A stretch of 64,000 nt of DNA from an uncultured Prochlorococcus sp. (GTDB taxonomy: Bacteria; Cyanobacteriota; Cyanobacteriia; PCC-6307; Cyanobiaceae). This document shows, piece by piece, positions 58,120 through 64,000 of this stretch. The notes beneath the pieces were generated by a model that saw nothing but the letters and a program-made list of their open reading frames with translations, searched no databases and was not told the DNA's origin. Made by a program: the position numbers and the translations under genes. Positions within the stretch are counted from its first letter, which is position 1. Every line of letters starts with the position of its first letter. The DNA lies in contig CACNWH010000001.1 of NCBI GenBank assembly GCA_902624105.1, positions 105,835 to 169,834 of the forward strand, read 5' to 3'.

Positions 58120-58752
58120 TTACCAGTCTAAAGCTTTAGAAACTATTGGGAAATTTTCTTTAAAAATTTCTCTGCAATTTAAAGCTATTTGCTTATGCTC
58201 TTCTTGAGTACCATTGCCTGATCTTAATTTTATATAGTGTATCCATGAGCGGCACGATCCTGTCATGTAAATTCTTGTCGGAGTAGCTAGTGGCAAAATA
58301 AATCTTGCACATTCCTTAGCAATCCCCGCACTCAACATCTCTTCATACAAATTGGAGGTTCTTTGAAAATTTTCTTTAATTTTATTAATATATTTATTTT
58401 TAATTTCTTCAGGTAAATCTGAAATGGAATTCTGTCTATTTTTGACATCTTGTCTTCTAAGCTCTGGTATTGGAATATCTCCTAATTGTGAGCTATCAGC
58501 ATATCTTTGAGAAAATTCTTGAAATGTAAATGATCTATGTCTTAGTATTTGAGCCGCTATACCTCTATTAGTTTCTATTTTCAGGGTCATAAAAGACTGT
58601 TCAAATACGCTCCAATGCTCATTTTTAATACAGTAACTCAACAATTTTGAAAAGTCTTGATTGTCCTGATTTTTGGGATTACTTACTCTGGCAATATATG
58701 CCATAGTTTTTTCAGCCTCAGGTGTTAATGATAATAGTTGAACATTTGACAT
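58120..58752 (-). CDS. thyX: Flavin-dependent thymidylate synthase ThyX
   Basis: Makes dTMP from dUMP with methylenetetrahydrofolate and FAD. The 210-aa protein has the ThyX signature RHRx7S, seen as RHRSFTFQEFS (71-81), followed by QRYA, plus ARFILPLATPTRIYMTGSCR near the C-terminus. It abuts dcd by one base on the same strand, so two steps of thymidylate supply are cotranscribed. Confidence 0.95.
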   Translation of the reverse strand: MSNVQLLSLTPEAEKTMAYIARVSNPKNQDNQDFSKLLSYCIKNEHWSVFEQSFMTLKIETNRGIAAQILRHRSFTFQEFSQRYADSSQLGDIPIPELRRQDVKNRQNSISDLPEEIKNKYINKIKENFQRTSNLYEEMLSAGIAKECARFILPLATPTRIYMTGSCRSWIHYIKLRSGNGTQEEHKQIALNCREIFKENFPIVSKALDW

Positions 58753-58753
58753 A

Positions 58754-59347
58754 TTAGATTTTTGCTAAAGTTACTTCCTCGGGTTGATTTTGATATTTGC
58801 CTTTTCGATCGTTATAAGTAGTCTCACATGGATCGCCTTCAAAAAAAAGTATTTGACAAATACCTTCATTTGCATAAATACGACAATCAGCACCAGAACT
58901 ATTACTAAATTCAAGAGTGAGATGACCTTCCCAGCCAGCCTCTGCTGGGGTAGTATTAACAATAATTCCTAAGCGAGCATAAGTGCTTTTCCCGAGGCAG
59001 ATGACCGTAATATTTTCTGGAACTCTCATCCTTTCCAAAGCTACTCCCAATCCATAAGAGTGAGCTGGGAGGATGAAATAATCTCCATCTTTATCATTAT
59101 GTAAAGGTGTTCTTTCTAAATTTTTAGGATTGAAATTTTTGGGATTCATTACTGTCCCAGGTACATGTCTAAAGATGAGAAATTCGTTAGATGATAGTCT
59201 TAAATCATATCCATATGAGGAACAACCATAACTTAGAACGGCTTTCTTCTTTTGTTTAGGATCTAAATGCCTAATTAATTTTGATTGAAATGGATTAAGC
59301 ATACCTTTAGAAGCTTGTTCTGTAATCCAAATGTCATTTTTGAGCAT
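58754..59347 (-). CDS. dcd: dCTP deaminase
   Basis: Deaminates dCTP to dUTP, a precursor for dTMP. The 197-aa protein has the dUTPase-like fold with GCSSYGYDLRLS, HSYGLGVALERMRVPENI, GKSTYARLGI and the catalytic-region NTTPAEAGWEGHLTLEFSN. It sits directly upstream of thyX and downstream of the CobO-like gene, with gaps of 1 and 5 bases. The three look like one transcript. Confidence 0.94.
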   Translation of the reverse strand: MLKNDIWITEQASKGMLNPFQSKLIRHLDPKQKKKAVLSYGCSSYGYDLRLSSNEFLIFRHVPGTVMNPKNFNPKNLERTPLHNDKDGDYFILPAHSYGLGVALERMRVPENITVICLGKSTYARLGIIVNTTPAEAGWEGHLTLEFSNSSGADCRIYANEGICQILFFEGDPCETTYNDRKGKYQNQPEEVTLAKI

Positions 59348-59352
59348 AATTT

Positions 59353-59940
59353 TTACGAGCGAAGTTCAGTAACTTGATCAGCCATTAATAAGAATTTTTT
59401 TGGGATTTTCGTCCCTGTAAGAATTACATCTCCAGAGATAAATCTGTTTTCAAGTGTTGAAATTAAATCATCTTCTTGAATAATACCCAATTCCACAGCT
59501 CGGAAAATCTCATCTAAAATTACTTGATCTTGTTTTCCTGATAATAATTGTTTTTTACAAAATTCCCATAATTCAATTGTAGAAACTTTAATTGAATTTT
59601 TTAAATTATCATTATTCGAGATACTCTGAGAATCATGTTGATCATAAGAATCTGATGATCTTATCCACAAAAGATTATCGCATAAGCTGACTGGGTTTAA
59701 AACCCCTTGCTTAACTCCTCCCTTCATTAATTGAACTAGTAATACTCTTCTACCTAAAGCCGCGTTCCTTATGCAATCTCGAATAATAGTTGAATAGCTT
59801 CCCCTGTAAGAAGATTGATAAATTTGAATTTGACCATTTTGTTTTATCCTTTTGACTTTACTTTCAGAATTTTCTTGAACATTAAAGTTGATAAAATCAT
59901 TATCATTTCTTGATAAGTTTGTTGAACCGCTAACAACCAT
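59353..59940 (-). CDS. CobO/BtuR-like protein with degenerate P-loop
   Basis: The 195-aa protein aligns by eye with the CobO/CobA corrinoid adenosyltransferase fold: an initial strand GQIQIYQ, the segment AALGRRVLLVQLMKGG, DQVILDEIFRAVELGII and a C-terminal VILTGTKIPKKFLLMADQVTELR. In active CobO the first loop is GNGKGKS/TT; here it reads SSYRGSYST (43-51), without the Walker A lysine. It is therefore unlikely to bind ATP the usual way. About 30 extra N-terminal residues are present. It lies 5 bases upstream of dcd and divergent from ntcA. Confidence 0.7.
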   Translation of the reverse strand: MVVSGSTNLSRNDNDFINFNVQENSESKVKRIKQNGQIQIYQSSYRGSYSTIIRDCIRNAALGRRVLLVQLMKGGVKQGVLNPVSLCDNLLWIRSSDSYDQHDSQSISNNDNLKNSIKVSTIELWEFCKKQLLSGKQDQVILDEIFRAVELGIIQEDDLISTLENRFISGDVILTGTKIPKKFLLMADQVTELRS

Positions 59941-60044
59941 TATTTTCTAGCTTTGACTATATAAAGTATAATTTGAATTTATTGACGCTGCATATAGTGT
60001 AATTTTACTTAAAAGAGTCAAACGTTAGATGAAATCCTAAAATG

Positions 60045-60058
60045 GTTACTATTGATAC
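60045..60058 (+). promoter_or_regulatory. Candidate NtcA-binding site upstream of ntcA
   Basis: GTT-N8-TAC at 60045-60058 differs at one position from the NtcA consensus GTA-N8-TAC. A TA-N3-T box starts at 60081, about 22 bases downstream, the usual spacing for NtcA-activated promoters, and 25 bases before the ntcA ATG. Autoregulation of ntcA is known in other cyanobacteria; here it is inferred from one imperfect site. Confidence 0.4.
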
Positions 60059-60105
60059 AAGATTTTTTTTCGCATCTCTATAACTTTTTTATATTCGGAT
60101 AAACT

Positions 60106-60840
60106 ATGATTCCAACTAATAGTGGGTTTAGTAGCCTAACTTCACAATCAAGTGGTAAAAATACAACTAATTCAGTTGGAGAACGTTTCCCTATTAATAA
60201 AACTTTAATGGAAATTTTTAGGGGACTTGAAGGTGCTAATACTGAGATGGTTGAAAGGTCTAAAACAATATTTTTCCCTGGTGATCCAGCAGAGAGAGTT
60301 TATCTTGTTAGGAGGGGAGCAGTTCGATTATCCAGAGTCTACGAGACGGGTGATGAAATTACCGTTGCTTTGCTAAGAGAAAATAGTTTATTTGGAGTTC
60401 TTTCACTCCTCACTGGTCATAGATCTGATCGCTTTTATCACTCTATCGCTTTCACAAGAGTTGAAATGCTAACTGCTCCTGCTAATTCTGTTCTAAGAGC
60501 AATTGAAGCTGATGCCTCTGTAGGATTATTACTCCTGCAAGGATTATCAAGTAGGATCTTGCAAACAGAATCAATGATTGAAACTCTTACTCATAGGGAT
60601 ATGTCATCAAGATTAGTAAGTTTTTTAATGGTTTTATGTAGAGACTTTGGAGTTGCTGGAGAAAAGGGAATTACTATCGATTTGAAGCTCTCACATCAAG
60701 CTATTGCGGAAGCGATAGGTTCTACACGAGTTACAATTACAAGACTTTTAGGTGATCTAAAAGATTCTGGATTACTAAATATAGATAGAAAAAAAATTAC
60801 AGTATTTGATCCAATTGCCTTGGCTAAAAGATTTAATTGA
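60106..60840 (+). CDS. ntcA: Global nitrogen regulator NtcA (CRP family)
   Basis: A dimeric transcription factor that senses 2-oxoglutarate and activates nitrogen-assimilation genes. The 244-aa protein has the N-terminal cyclic-nucleotide-type effector domain (about 38-145, with [22 protein letters not shown]), a long dimer helix and a C-terminal HTH ([21 protein letters not shown], about 194-214), with high conservation. An N-terminal Ser/Thr/Asn-rich stretch of about 30 residues precedes the domain. It is divergent from the CobO-like gene. Confidence 0.97.
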   Translation: MIPTNSGFSSLTSQSSGKNTTNSVGERFPINKTLMEIFRGLEGANTEMVERSKTIFFPGDPAERVYLVRRGAVRLSRVYETGDEITVALLRENSLFGVLSLLTGHRSDRFYHSIAFTRVEMLTAPANSVLRAIEADASVGLLLLQGLSSRILQTESMIETLTHRDMSSRLVSFLMVLCRDFGVAGEKGITIDLKLSHQAIAEAIGSTRVTITRLLGDLKDSGLLNIDRKKITVFDPIALAKRFN

Positions 60841-60889
60841 TTTATTAATAGCTATATTAATAATATAAAGAGAGGATGAATAAAAATTT

Positions 60890-61861
60890 GTGTCTGGTTG
60901 GCTTTTAATTATTTTTTTACTTTTACTAGGAGGTTTAATATCCTCTTTTGGTGATTTACTAGGAGCAAAAATTGGTAAAGCTAGATTTAGTATCTTTAAA
61001 TTAAGACCAAGAAAAACTGCGACATTAATTACTATTATTACTGGAAGCCTTATTAGTGCCTCTTCAATATCTTTAATATTATTAGTAAATAGTCAACTCA
61101 GGGTCGGTCTTTTTAGGTTAGGTGATCTGCAAAAAAAATTGCAGGATAGTCGAAAACTTTTGCTCTCATTGAAATTAGAAAGGGAAACTTTAGAAGATAA
61201 GATAACTAAAAAAGAAAGAGAGCTAACTAAATTGGAAAGAAATGTTATTGCTCTAAGAAGTGGAAAAGTTGTAATAAGTAGTGGTCAATCTATATTTATC
61301 GCTGAAATAGACACAGACAAAAAACTTAAAGTTGATTCGCAAATGCAAAATATTATAAAAAATGCAAATAGGTTTACTCAAGAACAAGTTATTCCAAAGG
61401 TAAAAGAGCCTAGAAGTATATTATTGTTACGTAAAAACCATATTGATGAGTTAAAGAAAACAATAAAAAATGGAGGTGATTGGGTGATTAATATTAAGTC
61501 AGTACGTAATGTTTTAGAGGGAGAAAATTATGTTTATGCTTTTCCTGAATTAATAGAAAATAAGATTATTGTTCTTAAAGATGAAATCATATCAAAAACT
61601 TCCTTAATCAATAAAGAAAATAATATTAAAGATATTGGCAATACTATTAATCTACTACTTGCCTCATCTCTGGCAGAAGTCAAAAGAAGAGGTTCTCTAA
61701 TTAATGAAATAAAGCTAAAAAGCGATTCAGTGAAAAAATTAAAAGTTTTTATAGAAAAAAATAAAGGTTTTGATTTTGAATTTGAAGTCGTTTCACTTAG
61801 GGAAAGTAAAACTGCTCAGCCAATAATTGTAGAGTTAAAAGTTTCTAAGCTTCTTTCATGA
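60890..61861 (+). CDS. DUF3084 family membrane/coiled-coil protein
   Basis: The 323-aa protein starts at GTG. It has two N-terminal membrane helices (about 3-20 and 45-68) around the motif GDLLGAKIGKARFSIFKLRPRKTA, then a coiled coil with LERETLEDKITKKERELTKLE (about 90-120), and a soluble C-terminal part. This fits DUF3084, a family of unknown function found in cyanobacteria. It overlaps the next gene in an ATGA (61858-61861), so translation is coupled. Confidence 0.75.
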   Translation: MSGWLLIIFLLLLGGLISSFGDLLGAKIGKARFSIFKLRPRKTATLITIITGSLISASSISLILLVNSQLRVGLFRLGDLQKKLQDSRKLLLSLKLERETLEDKITKKERELTKLERNVIALRSGKVVISSGQSIFIAEIDTDKKLKVDSQMQNIIKNANRFTQEQVIPKVKEPRSILLLRKNHIDELKKTIKNGGDWVINIKSVRNVLEGENYVYAFPELIENKIIVLKDEIISKTSLINKENNIKDIGNTINLLLASSLAEVKRRGSLINEIKLKSDSVKKLKVFIEKNKGFDFEFEVVSLRESKTAQPIIVELKVSKLLS

Positions 61862-62298
61862 CGCAATATATATCTATTGATCCTGGAAAATGTAAATGCG
61901 GGTTAATTCTTGCTGACTTTAAAAGTAAGAGAGTTCTTAAAGCAATAGTTATAGAAAGTATATATTTAGTTCAAAATATCAAAACACTTATAGGAAAAGA
62001 TAAAAATATAAAAGTCTTAATTGGTAATGGTACAACAAGTAAGCATCATGTTAAATCTTTAAGTTTTTTAGAAAAAAATTTAACCATCGTTGAAGAAAAA
62101 AACACAACTTATAGATCTCGGCAAAGATACTTCGAAATTTTCCCAATTAAAGGATTTAAGAGGTTTTTACCTAGAGATATTTTTTTACAAAATATTAATT
62201 TAGATGCAATCTCTGCATTAGTTATATTGGAAGATTACTTGAATTGTAAATTTACTTTAAATTCTGATCACTTATCTAAAACTTGGATGAAACAGTAA
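61858..62298 (+). CDS. RNase H-fold (RuvX/resolvase-like) protein
   Basis: The 146-aa protein begins ISIDPGKCKCGLILADF, the first strand and acidic residue of the RNase H/RuvC-like fold seen in RuvX-type nucleases. Later it has KVLIGNGTTSKHHVKS, IVEEKNTTYRSRQRYFE with a second acid, and NLDAISALVILEDYL with the third. This set supports a divalent-metal nuclease fold, but the real substrate is unknown. It is coupled to the DUF3084 gene (4-base overlap) and overlaps the convergent DUF3146 gene by 23 bases. Confidence 0.7.
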   Translation: MTQYISIDPGKCKCGLILADFKSKRVLKAIVIESIYLVQNIKTLIGKDKNIKVLIGNGTTSKHHVKSLSFLEKNLTIVEEKNTTYRSRQRYFEIFPIKGFKRFLPRDIFLQNINLDAISALVILEDYLNCKFTLNSDHLSKTWMKQ

Positions 62299-62533
62299 AT
62301 TTGTAGTTGCCTCCAGATTCTAATTGATAATCTTTTTTTATTAGAAATCTTAATAACGAATCCTCTATTAAAGCTCTTCCTAAAGGCGGATTAACAAATA
62401 ATTTCCCTTTAGTAAAAGACCAAGTGAAATCCCATTGAAAGTCACTTGCTTCTACTAAACCTTTCAATTCTTTTGTATTGAAATTATATTCTTTTACACT
62501 AAGGTAAACTGTAGTCTCTGGTTTAGAGTTCAT
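62276..62533 (-). CDS. DUF3146 family protein
   Basis: The 85-aa protein is a small beta-rich cyanobacterial protein: ETTVYLSVKEYNFNTKELKGLVEASDFQWDFTW, PPLGRALIEDSLLRFLIKKDY and FTVSSKF. I assign DUF3146 by its length and pattern; function is unknown. It overlaps pth by 11 bases upstream and the RNase H-fold gene by 23 bases at its convergent 3' end, so this stretch is tightly packed. Confidence 0.7.
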   Translation of the reverse strand: MNSKPETTVYLSVKEYNFNTKELKGLVEASDFQWDFTWSFTKGKLFVNPPLGRALIEDSLLRFLIKKDYQLESGGNYKFTVSSKF

Positions 62534-63134
62534 TTATATTAAAAGAATTCAATTCGCATATGATCGAATCTTCATTATGGTCATTTAATTTTTTTAATGA
62601 CTCAATCATTTGATAAAAAACTTTATCTAAAATTAATTTTTCTGGTTTAGAAAAATTTCCCAATACATGTGAAATCGTATTGTATTTTTTATCTTTATCA
62701 ATTAATGGAGGAGATCCTATCCCTATTCTGATTCTTATGAATTCTTTGGAATTTAAATGACTAATTATACTTTTTAAACCATTATGACCTCCTGAGCTTC
62801 CTTTTTTTCTTACTCTGATCTTGCCTAGTGGGATATCAATATCATCCACCACAATTATAAGTTCATCCTTATCTAATTTATACCAATCAACTATAGCTCT
62901 AATCGCTTCTCCAGAATTGTTCATATAAGTATTAGGCATAAACATTCTATAAATGATTCCATCATGTAGGAATTCAGCGTAATTACACCTGAGCTTATTT
63001 TTTAATATAAATTTTGAATTATAATTTTTTGCAAATTCTTGAATAAAAAGAAAACCAATATTATGCCTATTATTATCATATTTCTTGCCAGGATTACCTA
63101 AGCCAATGATAAATTTTTCTTTGTAGTTACTCAT
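62523..63134 (-). CDS. pth: Peptidyl-tRNA hydrolase
   Basis: Releases peptides from prematurely dropped peptidyl-tRNA. The 203-aa protein shows GLGNPGKKYDNNRHNIGF with the catalytic His, MPNTYMNNSGEAI, VVDDIDIPLGKIRVRKKGSSGGHNGLKSI and RIRIGIGSPP, all family hallmarks. It is upstream of DUF3146 with an 11-base overlap, implying translational coupling. The psbH gene lies 86 bases upstream on the same strand. Confidence 0.96.
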   Translation of the reverse strand: MSNYKEKFIIGLGNPGKKYDNNRHNIGFLFIQEFAKNYNSKFILKNKLRCNYAEFLHDGIIYRMFMPNTYMNNSGEAIRAIVDWYKLDKDELIIVVDDIDIPLGKIRVRKKGSSGGHNGLKSIISHLNSKEFIRIRIGIGSPPLIDKDKKYNTISHVLGNFSKPEKLILDKVFYQMIESLKKLNDHNEDSIICELNSFNINEL

Positions 63135-63220
63135 GAATTCTTAATCAAATTGAAGATTAATGCGCATAAATGAGTTTCTATCAAATTAAATGCAAATAAG
63201 TTTAAACAATCTAATAATAT

Positions 63221-63421
63221 TTAATTGCCATTCCAATCCACAGAAAATCCTTGTAGAAGTAATGATTGGTTGTAAATCTGAAGAAGAATAACTAGGAAGA
63301 TTAGAAGAAAGACGCCAATTATTGTCATAACAGGTACTGCTCCCCATCCAGGTACTACCTTACCCTGGCCAGAATTGCCAATCGCTTTTAATAAACTTCC
63401 TAATGCAGTTTTTTGTCCCAT
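63221..63421 (-). CDS. psbH: Photosystem II protein PsbH
   Basis: A single-helix PSII subunit near the QB site, needed for PSII stability. The 66-aa protein starts [19 protein letters not shown], has the conserved [16 protein letters not shown] entry to one membrane helix (about 29-50) and ends with a short lumenal tail. It is divergent from psbN; the 82-base gap must carry both promoters. Confidence 0.96.
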   Translation of the reverse strand: MGQKTALGSLLKAIGNSGQGKVVPGWGAVPVMTIIGVFLLIFLVILLQIYNQSLLLQGFSVDWNGN

Positions 63422-63503
63422 AGTAAAAATTTCCTAAATTCAATATTATTCCGTTATTGTATTAGATGTTTAACATATTTTGTTTACAAACTTATCAAAA
63501 TTG

Positions 63504-63656
63504 ATGCAATCTTTATCATCTACTCCAGATCCTGCTGTTTCTATCGGTATTTCGCTATTTATTGTTTTGCTTGGGCTTACAGGTTTTGGTTTCTTTAGAG
63601 CCTTTGGTCCAAAATCTGCCAAATTAACCGATCCTTGGGATGAACATGATGATTAA
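63504..63656 (+). CDS. psbN: PsbN, photosystem II assembly protein
   Basis: The 50-aa ORF is MQSLSSTPDPAVSIGISLF followed by a single hydrophobic helix (about 14-33) containing VLLGLTGFGFFRAFGP, then KSAKLTDPWDEHDD. This is the standard PsbN sequence, including the conserved FGPPS-like turn and acidic C-terminus. In other phototrophs PsbN aids assembly of PSII rather than being a subunit. It is divergent from psbH, the common cyanobacterial arrangement. Confidence 0.92.
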   Translation: MQSLSSTPDPAVSIGISLFIVLLGLTGFGFFRAFGPKSAKLTDPWDEHDD

Positions 63657-63769
63657 AATAATTTAAAAGTTAAAAGTATTTCAAAATTTACCAAAATTTC
63701 ACAATTTAACCATTTTCTCTTCAATTAAATATAAATTTAATAAGATAAATTAGAAGAACTGTTAATTTC

Positions 63770-63898
63770 ATGCTTGCTCTAAAAATTTCTGTCTATACGA
63801 TTGTTTTCTTTTTCGTGGGTATTTTCCTATTTGGATTCCTTGCTAGTGACCCTACAAGAACGCCAAACAGGAAAGATTTAGAAAGTCCTCAAGATTAA
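63770..63898 (+). CDS. psbI: Photosystem II protein PsbI
   Basis: A small PSII core subunit next to D1. The 42-aa ORF begins [19 protein letters not shown], gives one membrane helix (about 5-25), and has the conserved [12 protein letters not shown] stretch before a polar tail, as in all PsbI proteins. It lies 113 bases after psbN on the same strand. Confidence 0.95.
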
Positions 63899-63940
63899 AT
63901 CATTTAAGTTTATTTAAAGAATTTTGAATAAATGCCAAAT

Positions 63941-64000
63941 TCAAAAGATAATATTTATTTGTTTAACTTTTTCAAAAATATTCTTACTCTCTGGTGATGC
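63941..64000 (-). CDS. Possible 3' end of a gene on the minus strand (cut by the window)
   Basis: On the minus strand a frame enters from the right edge and ends in TGA at 63941-63943, giving 19 residues ASPESKNIFEKVKQINIIF. It resembles a C-terminal tail. leuD is what I vaguely recall next to psbI in related genomes, but 19 residues cannot confirm that, and two other frames close quickly. Confidence 0.3.
   Translation of the reverse strand, partial: ASPESKNIFEKVKQINIIF

Overview
The window is almost certainly chromosomal DNA of a high-light-adapted Prochlorococcus (marine picocyanobacterium). It is very AT-rich (roughly 30% G+C by eye) and densely packed with small core genes. It carries photosystem II genes (two psbA, psbO, psbH, psbN, psbI), a CP12-like protein, CrtR, NtcA, an SbtA/SbtB/SulP bicarbonate-uptake cluster, ATP sulfurylase, and several cyanobacteria-only small proteins (DUF565/Ycf20, DUF3146, DUF3084, DUF3177). 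The gene content is core genome. I saw no prophage, insertion sequence, CRISPR array or genomic-island signature. The aspartoacylase-psbA-aroC order matches what I remember of HL Prochlorococcus, except that psbA is duplicated in tandem here.

Layout. 0.1-14.3 kb: nadC, mnmE, a DUF2062 membrane protein, the ppGpp enzyme, a double ABC ATPase, rluD-like and rbgA-like genes, pgk, murG, a cobD-like aminotransferase and pyrD. 14.3-21.2 kb: a minus-strand block read clpB2-secE-nusG-rplK-rplA-rplJ-rplL-rnhA, with a structured L10-type leader before rplJ. 21.5-26 kb: eno, an ABC1 kinase and a thioredoxin-reductase-like flavoprotein. 26-29 kb: a tight SulP-sbtA-sbtB bicarbonate operon. 29-36.7 kb: hemB, a VOC protein, mutS2, obg, a small conserved gene, CP12, a GST and an aspartoacylase. 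36.7-39.8 kb: a GC-rich island (candidate RNA or 42-aa ORF), then two psbA genes that look identical, including their terminators. 39.8-51 kb: aroC, a KDPG-aldolase-like gene, ftsH, ATP sulfurylase, psbO, coaBC, two small conserved genes, pyrB, a 3-methyladenine glycosylase, gatC and crtR. 51-59 kb: tRNA-Leu(UAG), a Ycf66-like gene, ileS, a DUF3177 gene, trmB, glmM, txlA, thyX and dcd. 59-64 kb: a CobO-like protein, ntcA, DUF3084, an RNase H-fold protein, DUF3146, pth, and psbH/psbN/psbI. Both ends are cut through probable genes.

How it fits together. Several neighbours serve photosynthetic carbon and energy metabolism: D1 supply from two psbA copies, FtsH for D1 turnover, PsbO/H/N/I for PSII, bicarbonate import, CP12 regulation of the Calvin cycle, and NtcA for nitrogen control. 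The rest is translation, cell wall, nucleotide and cofactor housekeeping.

The points most worth a second look are these: (1) the tandem psbA pair, whose identity runs from the ATG through the terminator while the leaders differ; (2) the GC-rich island upstream of psbA; (3) a thioredoxin-reductase homologue that has lost both NADPH-binding signatures; (4) a CobO homologue with a destroyed P-loop next to ntcA; and (5) crtR and the methyladenine glycosylase gene, both intact but with no ATG/GTG/TTG at the homology-supported start.
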